Origin: Chloroflexota bacterium
GTDB taxonomy: Bacteria > Chloroflexota > UBA6077 > FW602-bin22 > CADDYW01
Assembly (NCBI GenBank): GCA_019690095.1
Contig: JADGGD010000002.1
Coordinates: 1 to 64,000, forward strand
DNA length: 64,000 nucleotides
Direction of reading: 5' to 3'
In this document: positions 35,493-44,887 of the stretch, one piece after another
Layout of the letters: the number at the start of each line of letters is the position of its first letter
Position numbering within the stretch: position 1 is the first letter of the stretch
Notes under the pieces: generated by a model
Seen by the model: only the letters and a program-made list of their open reading frames with translations
The model's database searches: none
Told to the model about the DNA's origin: nothing
Made by a program: the position numbers and the translations under genes

Positions 35493-35835
35493 TACTCCTC
35501 ACGGACACAGCATAGACAGGCTGGTTGCGGAGCACGGCCAGGGGCGCCGCCAGGACCGCGGTTCGATTATAGCTATATTGCGCACTGCCGCCGACCTTTC
35601 CTCTCAAACGGCTAGCATCCGCTTGCCACAATGTGAATGTGCTCCCCAGTAGGAAGAAGGTCCTACCGGTCAGGTTGCGGATAGCCCGATCGGGGCAATT
35701 GACCCGATCGGTGTCCCGTGTTAGAAGGGCACCAGGAGGTTCGGATACCTGGAGTTCGGCCGATCGGAGTTACCGTCCAGATGGGCCGGCTCTCACCCAG
35801 GGGGTCCGGACGGCTCCAGTGAGGCCCAAGCGACG
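35493..35835. other. 343-base spacer rich in palindromes
   Basis: Lies between the divergent metallo-hydrolase and the low-complexity exported protein gene. It holds TAGGA-AGAAGG-TCCTA (35650-35665) and three CCGATCGG boxes at 35685-35694, 35703-35711 and 35760-35767. A weak TTGACC/TAGAAG pair near 35699-35727 might be a promoter. Confidence 0.4.
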
Positions 35836-37455
35836 GTGGATCGAGGATTGCTGAAGAGAGGCGTGGTCGCAGCGTGCATTGCCGTCGCTGCTCTCGGGAT
35901 CACCACCGCAGGCGCAGCAGCGGCCGGTCCGCGAGGATCGGCAGGAAAGATCGCGGCAACGCGGGAGATGCCGCCGTCGGTCACGTCTGCCAGGAATGCG
36001 GTGTCATCGCGAGGACGGGAACCGGTATCACCGCTCCGGGAGCAGCCGATCCCGCCGCCTGCACGTGTCTCTTCAGACAAAGAGAACTCCCTGGACAAAG
36101 GGAACGGCAAAAACGTTTCCCGAGCACCGCGGCCCCCCGCACCGCCTCCTGCGCCGGCGCGCTCACCAGTCCCGGCCGGTGGGTCATCCGCGCCCCGACC
36201 TGCAGCATCCGAACGCTCAGCCGGGGTCCCTCCCTCAAGCCCAGTCCATCCTGCGAATTCATCCAGCTCGTCTGCTCATCCTCTGGTGCGCTCGGATACT
36301 GCAGGAAAGCCCGCACCGGGTCAGCATCCGAGCCCGGGGGTGCGCCCTCCGGTGATGAACCGGGAGACAGCCGCCGCGTCGGGATTCTCATCAGGAGCCA
36401 CACAGCCGGCCAGAGGAGCGGCGGCATCCCCGATACGGATGGCTGCCCGGACTGTTAAGCCGGGGGAGGCTGCTCACTCAGGCCGACCAACGGGAGGGCA
36501 GGCGCCAGTACCAGCCGCACCGCAAACAGCATCCCGATCACATTGGTCTCCCGATCCGGTGTCGTCCCGGCTCGCCACAATGCCCGACGCTCCCACCCGA
36601 GCCAGTAGTGCTACGAGTGATGACTGGGCGGAGCGAATACGATCGCGCGTCGAACAGCAGCTCCGCTCGCGCCTTGACCGCCTCGAGGAAAGATTCGGGT
36701 CGGCGGCGTCAGCACCACAATCCGCGCTGAAGCACATCGAGCGACAGCTGCCATCCGAGCGGCCGGCGGCTGTGCGGCATCTCGAGGATAATGCGCTTCG
36801 ATCGATCGACACGATCTCTCCCGGCATGGATAGCCGGGCAGGCGGGCGGCCTCGGGCCTCGACCAGTCCGTGGGTCAGAGCACCGGCATTCTCGTTCGAC
36901 CAGCCGGATGCGGCCGATGGACGTACACCGCCGGCTGCCACCAGCTCAGTCACCACGGCATCACCTCCGCCGTGGACCGACCGTCCCGGCCCGGCTGTCC
37001 TGGGCCCGTCCGCTCCAGACGGCATCTCCGTGTCACGCCTCGCCCCTGTCCCGCCAGCCGCGGGCGCAGGCCAGGTGGTCATCGGAGCACCGCGTAACGC
37101 CCCCGGTTTGCATCAGCCCGCAGAACGATCAGGCGCGTCTGCTTCTCGCCCGGGGCCAGCAAGATCAGTGGCGGATGGTGACACTGCCGCGACCACTGAG
37201 CGGTCATCAGCACCAGACCAGGCCCCGATCGAGAGCCTCCCTCCTGCCGTGCCCTCGGGCCCTCTACTGGCTGAGCTGATCGAGGTGGCCGCGAACACGG
37301 TATCGCCAGGTCCCGGGACTTCGACCGGGGGCTCGCCTGGTTTTCTCCTGGTGGGATTTCTCTTCCCTATCCTGTTCACCTGGCACCGTCTGCCAGGGCT
37401 CGATCTCGTGAAGCCCAGAGAGCTGGTGCTCGCCGCTCTCGTTCCTCCTGGATGA
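35836..37455 (+). CDS. large Pro/Ala/Ser-rich exported protein with C-terminal membrane segment
   Basis: This 539-residue protein is not in any family I know. A signal peptide is clear (hydrophobic 9-29, AAAAG cleavage region). About 45-250 and 320-500 are disordered, made of Pro, Ala, Ser, Gly and Arg. A short charged helical segment at about 257-320 (DDWAERIRSRVEQQLRSRLDRLEERFG) may form a coiled coil. Near the C-terminus GFLLVGFLFPILFTW could anchor it in the membrane. The GTG start has only a distant GAGG. Codon use keeps the GC3 bias of real genes, and the frame is long, supporting coding. A cell-envelope spacer or surface-layer accessory is a guess. Confidence 0.6.
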   Translation: MDRGLLKRGVVAACIAVAALGITTAGAAAAGPRGSAGKIAATREMPPSVTSARNAVSSRGREPVSPLREQPIPPPARVSSDKENSLDKGNGKNVSRAPRPPAPPPAPARSPVPAGGSSAPRPAASERSAGVPPSSPVHPANSSSSSAHPLVRSDTAGKPAPGQHPSPGVRPPVMNRETAAASGFSSGATQPARGAAASPIRMAARTVKPGEAAHSGRPTGGQAPVPAAPQTASRSHWSPDPVSSRLATMPDAPTRASSATSDDWAERIRSRVEQQLRSRLDRLEERFGSAASAPQSALKHIERQLPSERPAAVRHLEDNALRSIDTISPGMDSRAGGRPRASTSPWVRAPAFSFDQPDAADGRTPPAATSSVTTASPPPWTDRPGPAVLGPSAPDGISVSRLAPVPPAAGAGQVVIGAPRNAPGLHQPAERSGASASRPGPARSVADGDTAATTERSSAPDQAPIESLPPAVPSGPLLAELIEVAANTVSPGPGTSTGGSPGFLLVGFLFPILFTWHRLPGLDLVKPRELVLAALVPPG

Positions 37456-37596
37456 TGCTACGCCGGGGCAGGGAGAGCGTATTCCATGCCCCAACGCCGG
37501 GGTAATCCCTCGGCGCCGGACGCGAAGCATCCGGTGCTTTTCCTGGGTCATCGAGACCAGGAGACTGCACTGTACTGACAGGAGAGATACGCACAT

Positions 37597-38031
37597 ATGC
37601 ACTTACCAGTGGTCGCACATGCGCCGACGACCCGGCCGATCCACGCACCGCGCGTTGATACCGCGCCGTTGGCGCTGGTTGTCGACGATGACCCGAGCAT
37701 CCGCACACTGGTCCGCTATATCCTCGAAGCCGAGGGAATCGATGTCGAGACCGCGCGGAACGGTCTGGAAGCGCTGGTGAAGATTGCGCACCGGCGCCCC
37801 TCGATCGTCCTCCTGGATCTCGACATGCCGGGCTGCAACGGTGAGATCGTCGCACACGAACTCCGCACCCGATACGGGGCGGAGCTCCCACTCGTAGTCG
37901 TGAGCGGGAATCTGGAGGCAGACGAGATCGCCGAGCGGCTGGGCGTGGACCAGTACGTGGCGAAACCCTTCTCCCGGGCAACGATTCTCCGGGCGGTCCA
38001 GCGGGCGCTGAGCCGCACGCGAATCGGCTGA
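37597..38031 (+). CDS. single-domain response regulator
   Basis: A 144-residue receiver with an N-terminal extension of about 25 residues. It has VVDDDPS, phospho-acceptor Asp74 (VLLDLDMPG), Ser in VVSGN and Lys in YVAKPFSR. No output domain follows. ATG 37597 follows GGAGAGA. No kinase is adjacent; it could be served by the GAF-PAS kinase at 11-13 kb or one elsewhere. It follows the low-complexity exported protein by 141 bases. Confidence 0.85.
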   Translation: MHLPVVAHAPTTRPIHAPRVDTAPLALVVDDDPSIRTLVRYILEAEGIDVETARNGLEALVKIAHRRPSIVLLDLDMPGCNGEIVAHELRTRYGAELPLVVVSGNLEADEIAERLGVDQYVAKPFSRATILRAVQRALSRTRIG

Positions 38032-38039
38032 CCCTCGAA

Positions 38040-38078
38040 GGCCGGTGGACGGAGCGCTTTGGGGCTCCGTCCCCGGCC
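38040..38078 (+). terminator. hairpin after the response regulator gene
   Basis: GGCCGG/CCGGCC flank GACGGAGC/GCTCCGTC with an eight-base loop, nine bases after the stop. There is no T-run, so termination efficiency is uncertain. Confidence 0.5.
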
Positions 38079-38243
38079 CACTCCTCTATAGCAAGCCTAC
38101 CGATCCAGCCGATCCCCGCACGGTCATCCTCCGGAGGTGGCGTAACCCCCGGTAAGGCCGACCGATAGCCCCTTGGCAGTGAGCCAGGGTGATCCCCATC
38201 TATGCGCAGGGACGCGAGCTAGCCCCACGGCGCCAGGAAGCGC

Positions 38244-39089
38244 TCAGGTGGAATGCGGGAGCAGTCCCTGGTCCGCAAGCCAGGAGGTGAACAGCTCGAT
38301 CCAGTTATCCGATGCGAGCCCCTGCCTCCGCATGCCAAAGCCGTGACCGCCACGAGTGAAGATATGGAGTTCCACCGGCCGTCCCGCCGCCCGCCAGCGA
38401 GAGTAGAGCGGCAGACTGGCGTTCACCGCCATGTCATCATCGCTGGCGAGAGCGAGAAAGAGCGGCGGTGCATCCGATGGCACAGTCGTGAACTCAACCG
38501 GTGCCGGATAGATCGGAGCGGCAAAATCGGGGCGGGATGCCTCGTCGTGCTGAAATGCCACTGCGCCGGCGATCACGCCGCCGGCGGAGAAACCCAGCAA
38601 GCCAATTCGATCGGGTCTGATTCCCCACTCGGCCGCGCGGCCACGTACCACGCGCACCGCCTGCTGGCCATCGGCAAAGGCCAATCGCGTGATCGATCCG
38701 AACAGCTCTCGCATTCGCTCCCGGTCTGACAGGCTGGCCCGCATCTCCTCCTGGAAGCGCTCATCATCGTCCGGCGTCTGCAGAACGCGGTAGCGCAGGA
38801 TGAATGCGGCCACGCCGCGTGCAACCAGCCACTCAGCTACCGCTGTCCCCTCGTGCTCGATCGCCAGAAAGTGGAAAGCACCGCCGGGACAGACGATCAC
38901 CGCAGTGCCGGTGGCGCGCGCCGCCGGCGGAAGGTAGGGGGTCAGCGTCGGATGGGTCACATTCCGTACAATTCGAATCCCGTGGGGCGGGAGCACCGAC
39001 TCCCGTTCCGGCCGGTTCCATGTCTCTGAGCCGGGCGCCCCGTCCGGCCAGAGGGGGATATCCGCCGCTCGAATGACTGCATCACTCAC
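38244..39089 (-). CDS. alpha/beta-hydrolase, acetyl esterase / xylan-esterase-like
   Basis: The 281-residue protein starts IPLWPDGAPGSE and contains VIVCPGGAFHFLA (oxyanion hole), the nucleophile Ser in GFSAGG, LASDDDMAV with the acid residue, and the catalytic His in RGGHGFGM. This combination is typical of the Axe/BD-FAE type esterases that deacetylate sugars or xylan. No signal peptide is present with the start chosen. The frame extends up to 39287, but GGAGGAG just before GTG 39089 marks translation. It is divergent from the RND efflux genes. Confidence 0.85.
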   Translation of the reverse strand: MSDAVIRAADIPLWPDGAPGSETWNRPERESVLPPHGIRIVRNVTHPTLTPYLPPAARATGTAVIVCPGGAFHFLAIEHEGTAVAEWLVARGVAAFILRYRVLQTPDDDERFQEEMRASLSDRERMRELFGSITRLAFADGQQAVRVVRGRAAEWGIRPDRIGLLGFSAGGVIAGAVAFQHDEASRPDFAAPIYPAPVEFTTVPSDAPPLFLALASDDDMAVNASLPLYSRWRAAGRPVELHIFTRGGHGFGMRRQGLASDNWIELFTSWLADQGLLPHST

Positions 39090-39407
39090 GGTCTCCTCCG
39101 CACGTGATCTTCCGCCGGCTCCTCGCGCGGCACGGGCCGCGCCGGCCGTTCGCCTCAGTATAGCCAGGAGATTCCCCAGCCGCCAGGGATAGAATCGCCG
39201 CAGGGCCTCGAGCCACCGGTGCCGGACGCGCCCGGCAGGGACAGGAAAAACCAAGAGGGTAGCAAACAGTTTACCGTTTGTTAACAAACTTTGCGCGAAG
39301 ATTCGCTATTCTCTGCGTCAGGCCAGGTCCCGGCCCCACGGCAGGAGTGTCAGCTCGCGGACCGGGAGTGGGAGGACGTACAAGCGGATCACACCGAGGA
39401 GGGGGAC
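39090..39407. other. 318-base divergent spacer with a palindrome
   Basis: Separates the esterase gene (minus) from the efflux adaptor gene (plus). Apart from the palindrome at 39276-39289, I see no confident promoter pair and no coding frame. Confidence 0.4.
39276..39289. promoter_or_regulatory. perfect palindrome upstream of the RND efflux genes
   Basis: GTTTGTTAACAAAC reads the same on both strands and is AT-rich in a GC-rich spacer. A related half GTTTACC lies just upstream. TetR-type repressors of efflux genes often bind such sites, but no regulator gene is adjacent. Confidence 0.5.
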
Positions 39408-41234
39408 GTGAACCGTGCCCGAGCCTGTGCTGTCGCGCGTCTCGTGCTACTCGGAACGCTCCTCGCCGGGTGCAGTGCCATCTCCGGGGGCAATGGCACC
39501 CGCGCATCGGTCGCCGGCGGCGGGAGACCGGCGACGGTGGTGACCGTCGCCCGGGTCATCAGCGGCCCGATCGCCCAGACGGCCACTTACACCGGCACCG
39601 TGCAAGCCGCGGACAGTGTCAATATCGCCCCTCAGGTATCCGGACGCATCACCAAGCTCAACGTTGATGTTGGAAGCAGGGTCAAGGCAGGGCAGATCAT
39701 CGCTGAGCTGGATAAGTCCATCCTGAGTGCGCAGGTTGCCCAGGCGCAGGCGGGGCTGGACGCGGCTGAGGTCAAGCTGGCGCAGATCCAGGCCGGGGCT
39801 CGCCCTGAGGCCGCCGACGCAGCGGCCGCCAACGCGAAGGCGGCTGCCGCGAAGCTACACGCCCTGCAAGCTGGTCCGCGGCCGGAGACGGTCGCCCAGG
39901 CCAAGGCCAATCTCGACGCTGCCAGGGCAAAGCTTGCGGCGATCCAGGCAGGCCCACGCCCGGAGAACGTCGCGGCGGCCAAGGCCAACCTCGATGCAGC
40001 CCAGGCGAAGCTCCAGGCCCTGCTGGACGGCCCGACGCCGGACCAGGTCGCTGCTGCCCAGCTGCAGGTCCAGCAGGCGAAGAACGCGCTCGCAGCAGCC
40101 CAGGCGAACAAGGATGGCCAGTGCAATCCGCGGAATCCCTCCTATCTCTGCGAGGCGGCGCAGGCTCAGGCATTTGCGGCAGAGACAGCGGTTCAGGTCG
40201 CCGAGCAGAACCTCAAGACCCTGACCGATCCGCCGACCCAGGACGCCATCAATCAGGCCAAGGCCGCGGTTGACGCCGCCGAGCAGCAGTACAAGCTCGC
40301 CCAACAGCCCTACACCGCCCAGGATCTGGCCCAGGCCAAGGCCGCGGTTGATGCCGCCGAACAGCAGTACCAGCTCGCTCTGAAGCCGTATACCGACGAC
40401 GACATCGCCCAGGCTGCGGCCGCGGCCCAGGCCGCGACCGATCAGGCAAAACTCGCCGCACAACCTTACACCAGCCTCGATCTCAAGGCCGCCCAGGCAG
40501 CCGTGGAACAGGCCAAGGCCGCGCTCCAGATCGCCCAGGCCCAGCTCGCCCAGGCCGATATCGTCGCCCCCTTTGATGGCATTGTGACCGCCAAGTACCT
40601 GTCCGTGGGCGCGCTTGCCTCCCCCTCCACGCCTATCGTGGCGCTGATGTCTCCGCACCTCCAGGTTCAGTTCTCGATCGAGGAGTCACGGGTCGGCAAT
40701 ATCTCCGTCGGACAGGAGGTGAATCTCAGTAGCGAGGCGTTTCCGGGCAAACAGCTCCCTGCTCGCGTCGTCAGCATCTTCCCATCGGCAGATCCCAAGA
40801 CCCATACCTTCAACGTCCTGGTCGAACCAACCGACACAAATACCCCGCTCCGTGCCGGCATGTTCGTCAGCCTCGCCCTCCAGATCGCCTCTTTCTCCAA
40901 TGCGACGCTTGTTCCCAACGTGGCGATCGTCCAGCGCGGGGAGCAGCCGGTCGTATTCGTGGTCAATGACGGAACGGTTCATCTCCAGCCGGTCACCGTC
41001 GGTATCTCCGACGACAAGAACACCCAGATCCTGAGCGGCGTTAAGGTTGGCGATACCGTCGTGACCTCGGGGCAGGCGAACCTGGACGATGGTTCCCCCG
41101 TGCGCGTCGCCACATCCGGTTCCACCGCGGGTCCCAGCGTGGCCGGGCGCGGCCGCGGCGCAGGGCCCGGCGCAACCGCACCGCGCCCAGGGAGTCGTCC
41201 AGCGGCCTCGCCAACCGGGCGGGCTGGTTCGTGA
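39408..41234 (+). CDS. RND efflux periplasmic-adaptor-type lipoprotein (membrane fusion protein)
   Basis: A 608-residue HlyD/AcrA-family adaptor. LLAGC places the lipidated Cys at 22. A lipoyl/barrel half follows (TGTVQAADSVNIAPQVSG), then a long Ala/Gln-rich alpha hairpin of about 300 residues with tandem repeats (AKLxAxQAGPRPE and AAEQQYxLA). The second lipoyl half begins at ADIVAPFDGIV, and the beta-barrel and membrane-proximal domains complete it. The hairpin is much longer than in AcrA. GTG 39408 follows GAGGAGGGGG. It pairs with the RND pump 54 bases downstream. No outer-membrane TolC gene is seen. Confidence 0.92.
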   Translation: MNRARACAVARLVLLGTLLAGCSAISGGNGTRASVAGGGRPATVVTVARVISGPIAQTATYTGTVQAADSVNIAPQVSGRITKLNVDVGSRVKAGQIIAELDKSILSAQVAQAQAGLDAAEVKLAQIQAGARPEAADAAAANAKAAAAKLHALQAGPRPETVAQAKANLDAARAKLAAIQAGPRPENVAAAKANLDAAQAKLQALLDGPTPDQVAAAQLQVQQAKNALAAAQANKDGQCNPRNPSYLCEAAQAQAFAAETAVQVAEQNLKTLTDPPTQDAINQAKAAVDAAEQQYKLAQQPYTAQDLAQAKAAVDAAEQQYQLALKPYTDDDIAQAAAAAQAATDQAKLAAQPYTSLDLKAAQAAVEQAKAALQIAQAQLAQADIVAPFDGIVTAKYLSVGALASPSTPIVALMSPHLQVQFSIEESRVGNISVGQEVNLSSEAFPGKQLPARVVSIFPSADPKTHTFNVLVEPTDTNTPLRAGMFVSLALQIASFSNATLVPNVAIVQRGEQPVVFVVNDGTVHLQPVTVGISDDKNTQILSGVKVGDTVVTSGQANLDDGSPVRVATSGSTAGPSVAGRGRGAGPGATAPRPGSRPAASPTGRAGS

Positions 41235-41288
41235 GTAACCGTATCGGTACGCTTGACTGACCGGTGAGGTCGGCAGGGAGGTAAGTCA

Positions 41289-44200
41289 GTGAACCCGACC
41301 CGCTTAGCCCTCCGGCGCCCGGTGACGATGGCGATGATCGTCGTGGCGCTGGTCCTCATGGGCATCATCTCGTACCGCCAGCTTCCGGTGCAGGAACTCC
41401 CGAGCGTCAGCTTTCCCTTCGTGACCGTGGTGATCAGCTACCCCGGCGCGAGCCCGGAGGATATGGAACAGCTCGTCACCCAGCCTGTCGAGAACGCTGT
41501 GGCAGGCGTTTCTGGCATTCAGCAGATCAACGGTCTCTCGGCAGATGGGCTGTCGCGCGTCTCGATTCAGTTCGCGTCGGGCACCGACGTGAACGTGGCG
41601 GCAAATGATGTTGCGCAGGTTATCAACCGAATCCAGCGACAGCTCCCGGCTGGCATCCAGACCCCTTCGATCCTGAAGGCCAATCCGAACGCCGAGCCGC
41701 TCCTGAATATCGGCCTGAGCGGCGGTCCCCTCGATGAGATGTACGATGTGGCGACCAACCTCATGGCACCGGCACTCCAGGAGGTGCCGGGGGTTGCATC
41801 GGTCACCGTTCAGGGAGGCCTGGTTCCCCAGATCAACGTGGTGCTGGATCCTCACGCCATGGAGGCCTACGGGATCTCGGTTCAGCAGGTCACCCAGGCG
41901 ATCCAGGCCCAGAACCTCAGCATCCCCGGCGGCACCACCACCGAAGGGGGACAGAACTGGACGATTCGCACGAATGCCTACTTCCAGACCGTCGATGACC
42001 TGCGCAACCTCGTCGTGCAGTCGCGGACGAACGGTCTGCCGCTCACCCTGGGCCAGATTGCCAGGGTGAGCCAGGGATACGCACCGATCACCCAGCAGAC
42101 CCACTTGAACGGCAAGGATGCGGTGGTTCTCGTGGTCACCGCCCAGAGCGGGGCGAACGTCGTCGAGGTCGACAATGCGGTGAAAGCGCGCCTGGCCCAG
42201 CTCAGCCGCCAGCTCCCGCCCGGTCTGCGGACTGATATCGTCAATGATTCAACGATCTATACCCACGAGTCGATCCAGGCAGTGGAGGACGACCTCGCTC
42301 TAGCGATCGTGCTCCCCGCCATTGTACTCCTGCTCTTCCTGCACCGACCGCGCAACATGATCATCGTCATCCTCGCCATCCCGATCTCTCTCATCTCGAC
42401 CTTCACGGTCATGTACTTCCTCGGATTCAGCCTGGATCTGATCTCTCTGCTGGCTCTCTCCCTCCTGACCGGCATTCTGGTCGATGACTCGATCGTGGTG
42501 CTTGAGAATATCAACCGTCACCTCTCGATGGGCAAGAATCCGATCCAGGCCGCCCTGGACGGACGGATGGAGATCGGCCTGGCCGCGGTGGCGATCACCC
42601 TGACCGACGTTGTCGTCTACGGCCCGATCGCCTTTACCCAGGGGCTGGTCGGCGAGGTCTTCCGTGAGTTTGGCCTGACAATTGTCACAGCCACCCTGTT
42701 CTCGCTGTTCGTCTCCTTCACCGTCACGCCGCTCCTGGCATCGCGCTGGCTGAAGGAGCCGCTTGACGAGGAGCAGCTCGAGGCGCGCGAGGGCGCGGGG
42801 CTCTGGCAGCGCTTTACTGTATGGTGGGAACGGGAGTATGGGCGGCTCCGCGAGGCTTACGGACGACTGCTCCAGGCGGCTCTCCGACGGCGGCCATTCG
42901 TTATCCTGATCGGCGTCGCCGCGCTTGCCCTGAGCATCGGTTTCATCCCGCTCGGCTGGCTGGGCACCGAGTTTACCCCGCAGGAGGACAACTCTCAATT
43001 CTCGGTGAACATCACCCTGCCCAACGGAACCCCGCTCAGCCGCACCATCGCCGTAGTTGACGGCCTTGATGAGCAGATCCGGGCGATGGAAGGGGTCCGG
43101 CAGTCGTACGCGACCGCCGGCTCGCGCGGCGGCTTCTTCGGCGGTGCGGGCACCAACACCGGCCACATCGCTGTCGACCTTCTGCCAGTCGGCCAGCGCC
43201 CGCCTATCGACACCTACCTTAACCGTGTGCGCCAGCTCGCCCGTCAGTACCCGGATGCGGTCATCACGACCTCCGTGGCCAACCCTCTGCGCGTCGGCGG
43301 ATTCCGCGCGGTCGGCGTGGTCCTGCTCGGCCCTGACGTGAATGTCCTGAACCAGCTCGCTTCGCAGGTCGCGGCGATTATGCAGGGACTCCCCGGCGTG
43401 GTCGAGGTGCAGAACGAGGCTTCCCAGGCGGTACCGGAGCTCGAGGTGCAGATCGACCGGGCTAAGGCCGCCGAGCTCGGCATCACCGCTCAGCAGATCG
43501 GGAACACCGTCGCGACCATGGTTGGCGGTTCCCAGGTCACGAATCTGACCCCGAGCGGGAGTACGATCCTCACCCCAATCGTCCTCAGCGTTGCCAATAG
43601 CGCAACCATCACCCCGGCCCAGATCGAGGAGCTTCCACTGACCACGGCGACCGGCGCCATAGTCCGGCTGGGGGATGTGGCAAAGGTGGTTCCGACCACT
43701 GAGCCAGCTCAGATCAATGACCAGAACCGGACCCTTGAGGTGACGGTCAGCGCGGCGACGTTCGGTGTGCCGCTCGGCACCGTGGCCAGTGAGGTCAGCC
43801 GGGCCCTGCAGCAAGTGGTGATGCCGCCTGGCTACTCCTACACCTTCAGTGGATCGGTCCAGCAGCAACAGCAGGTCTTTGCCCCCCTCGAAGGCGCATT
43901 CGCCCTGTCGATCCTGCTCGTATATATGCTGACGTCAGCGCTCTACGAATCGCTCCTCTATCCCCTTGCGGTTCTCCTGAGCCTTCCCCTGGCGACGGTT
44001 GGCGCCCTGGGTGCCCTGACCCTCACCGGCAACACCCTGAACCTGTACTCCTTCATGGGCCTGATCATGCTGATGGGGCTTGTCGCTAAAAACGCGATCC
44101 TGCTGGTCGACTACACGAACACCCTGCGGGACCGCGGCTACAAGCGGAATGAAGCGCTGATCGAATCCGGTCGGACGCGGCTCCGGCCAATCCTTATGAC

Positions 44201-44555
44201 TACCTGCACCATGGTCTTCGCGATGCTCCCGCTCGCAGTGAAGATCGGCACGGGCTCGGAGGAACGGTCGCCCATGGCGACGGTGCTTGTCGGCGGCCTC
44301 GTCACCTCGACCCTGCTGACGCTGGTGTTCGTCCCCGTGATGTATACCTACCTTGACGACTTCGGCCACTGGCTCGAAAGGCTGGGGCTGACCACTATGC
44401 GGTGGGAGAGCCTCCGACCGCTACCGGCCCTTGCGACACAGCCCGTGGAGATGGGCCCGCTTGCCCGCCCCACAACCGACGGCGATACAACGCCGGTTGG
44501 ACATCCGCCGGTTGCCGAGGGCACGGGGAGCGTCCCACCGACGTCAACAGGATAA
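41289..44555 (+). CDS. RND-family efflux transporter (AcrB/MdtC-like, HAE1 type)
   Basis: The 1088-residue protein has the duplicated RND fold: a first transmembrane helix (13-29), a large extracytoplasmic loop (PGASPEDMEQLVTQPVENAV), helices 2-6 (about 335-480), a second loop, then the C-terminal helices. The proton-relay pair Asp-Asp is visible in GILVDDSIVVLEN. A Gly/Thr/Pro-rich C-terminal tail of about 40 residues is unusual. It should export hydrophobic compounds with the proton gradient, using the adaptor just upstream. GTG 41289 follows GGGAGGTAAG. Confidence 0.94.
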   Translation: MNPTRLALRRPVTMAMIVVALVLMGIISYRQLPVQELPSVSFPFVTVVISYPGASPEDMEQLVTQPVENAVAGVSGIQQINGLSADGLSRVSIQFASGTDVNVAANDVAQVINRIQRQLPAGIQTPSILKANPNAEPLLNIGLSGGPLDEMYDVATNLMAPALQEVPGVASVTVQGGLVPQINVVLDPHAMEAYGISVQQVTQAIQAQNLSIPGGTTTEGGQNWTIRTNAYFQTVDDLRNLVVQSRTNGLPLTLGQIARVSQGYAPITQQTHLNGKDAVVLVVTAQSGANVVEVDNAVKARLAQLSRQLPPGLRTDIVNDSTIYTHESIQAVEDDLALAIVLPAIVLLLFLHRPRNMIIVILAIPISLISTFTVMYFLGFSLDLISLLALSLLTGILVDDSIVVLENINRHLSMGKNPIQAALDGRMEIGLAAVAITLTDVVVYGPIAFTQGLVGEVFREFGLTIVTATLFSLFVSFTVTPLLASRWLKEPLDEEQLEAREGAGLWQRFTVWWEREYGRLREAYGRLLQAALRRRPFVILIGVAALALSIGFIPLGWLGTEFTPQEDNSQFSVNITLPNGTPLSRTIAVVDGLDEQIRAMEGVRQSYATAGSRGGFFGGAGTNTGHIAVDLLPVGQRPPIDTYLNRVRQLARQYPDAVITTSVANPLRVGGFRAVGVVLLGPDVNVLNQLASQVAAIMQGLPGVVEVQNEASQAVPELEVQIDRAKAAELGITAQQIGNTVATMVGGSQVTNLTPSGSTILTPIVLSVANSATITPAQIEELPLTTATGAIVRLGDVAKVVPTTEPAQINDQNRTLEVTVSAATFGVPLGTVASEVSRALQQVVMPPGYSYTFSGSVQQQQQVFAPLEGAFALSILLVYMLTSALYESLLYPLAVLLSLPLATVGALGALTLTGNTLNLYSFMGLIMLMGLVAKNAILLVDYTNTLRDRGYKRNEALIESGRTRLRPILMTTCTMVFAMLPLAVKIGTGSEERSPMATVLVGGLVTSTLLTLVFVPVMYTYLDDFGHWLERLGLTTMRWESLRPLPALATQPVEMGPLARPTTDGDTTPVGHPPVAEGTGSVPPTSTG

Positions 44556-44887
44556 GAATACCCGCGGCGCGAGCATTCGCCTCCCTCTTCGCCGCGACGC
44601 CAGGCATCCTCCGTCGATGCCTGGCGTCGTTCTTTGTCCGCGCCAGCCCTGCTCGATAGGGTCTGTGACCGCGCCCAAGCCGGGCGCAAGGCGTCATGGC
44701 GAGACCGAAGCAGCCCATCGCGGCAGCACGGCACTCCCTCTCGGGAGCGGCCAGTGGTCTGAGCACCACTTCGACGATACCCGCTGCTCCACTGCCGCAC
44801 TCGCGTGCTGGAGATCCCGGGGAAAGCGGTGTAGACTGCTCCTACCCGGCGCGGGGGCATAATCATCGGCGCATGGTGAGGTATACG
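44556..44887. other. 332-base spacer after the efflux genes
   Basis: Holds the strong terminator at 44595-44635. The remainder has a CATAAT at 44858-44863 that might be a -10 for the epimerase gene, without a well-spaced -35. No convincing coding frame. Confidence 0.4.
44595..44635 (+). terminator. intrinsic terminator of the RND efflux operon
   Basis: CGACGCCAGGCAT (44595-44607) pairs perfectly with ATGCCTGGCGTCG (44617-44629), followed by TTCTTT. Confidence 0.88.

Noticed and set aside
39700-40560. Tandem DNA repeats in the adaptor gene as a mobile or regulatory repeat
   Set aside because: The repeats encode the coiled-coil hairpin and keep the reading frame; they are protein repeats.
42300-43868. 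A 522-codon minus-strand frame inside the RND pump gene
   Set aside because: Shadow frame; the pump is complete on the plus strand with its transmembrane pattern.
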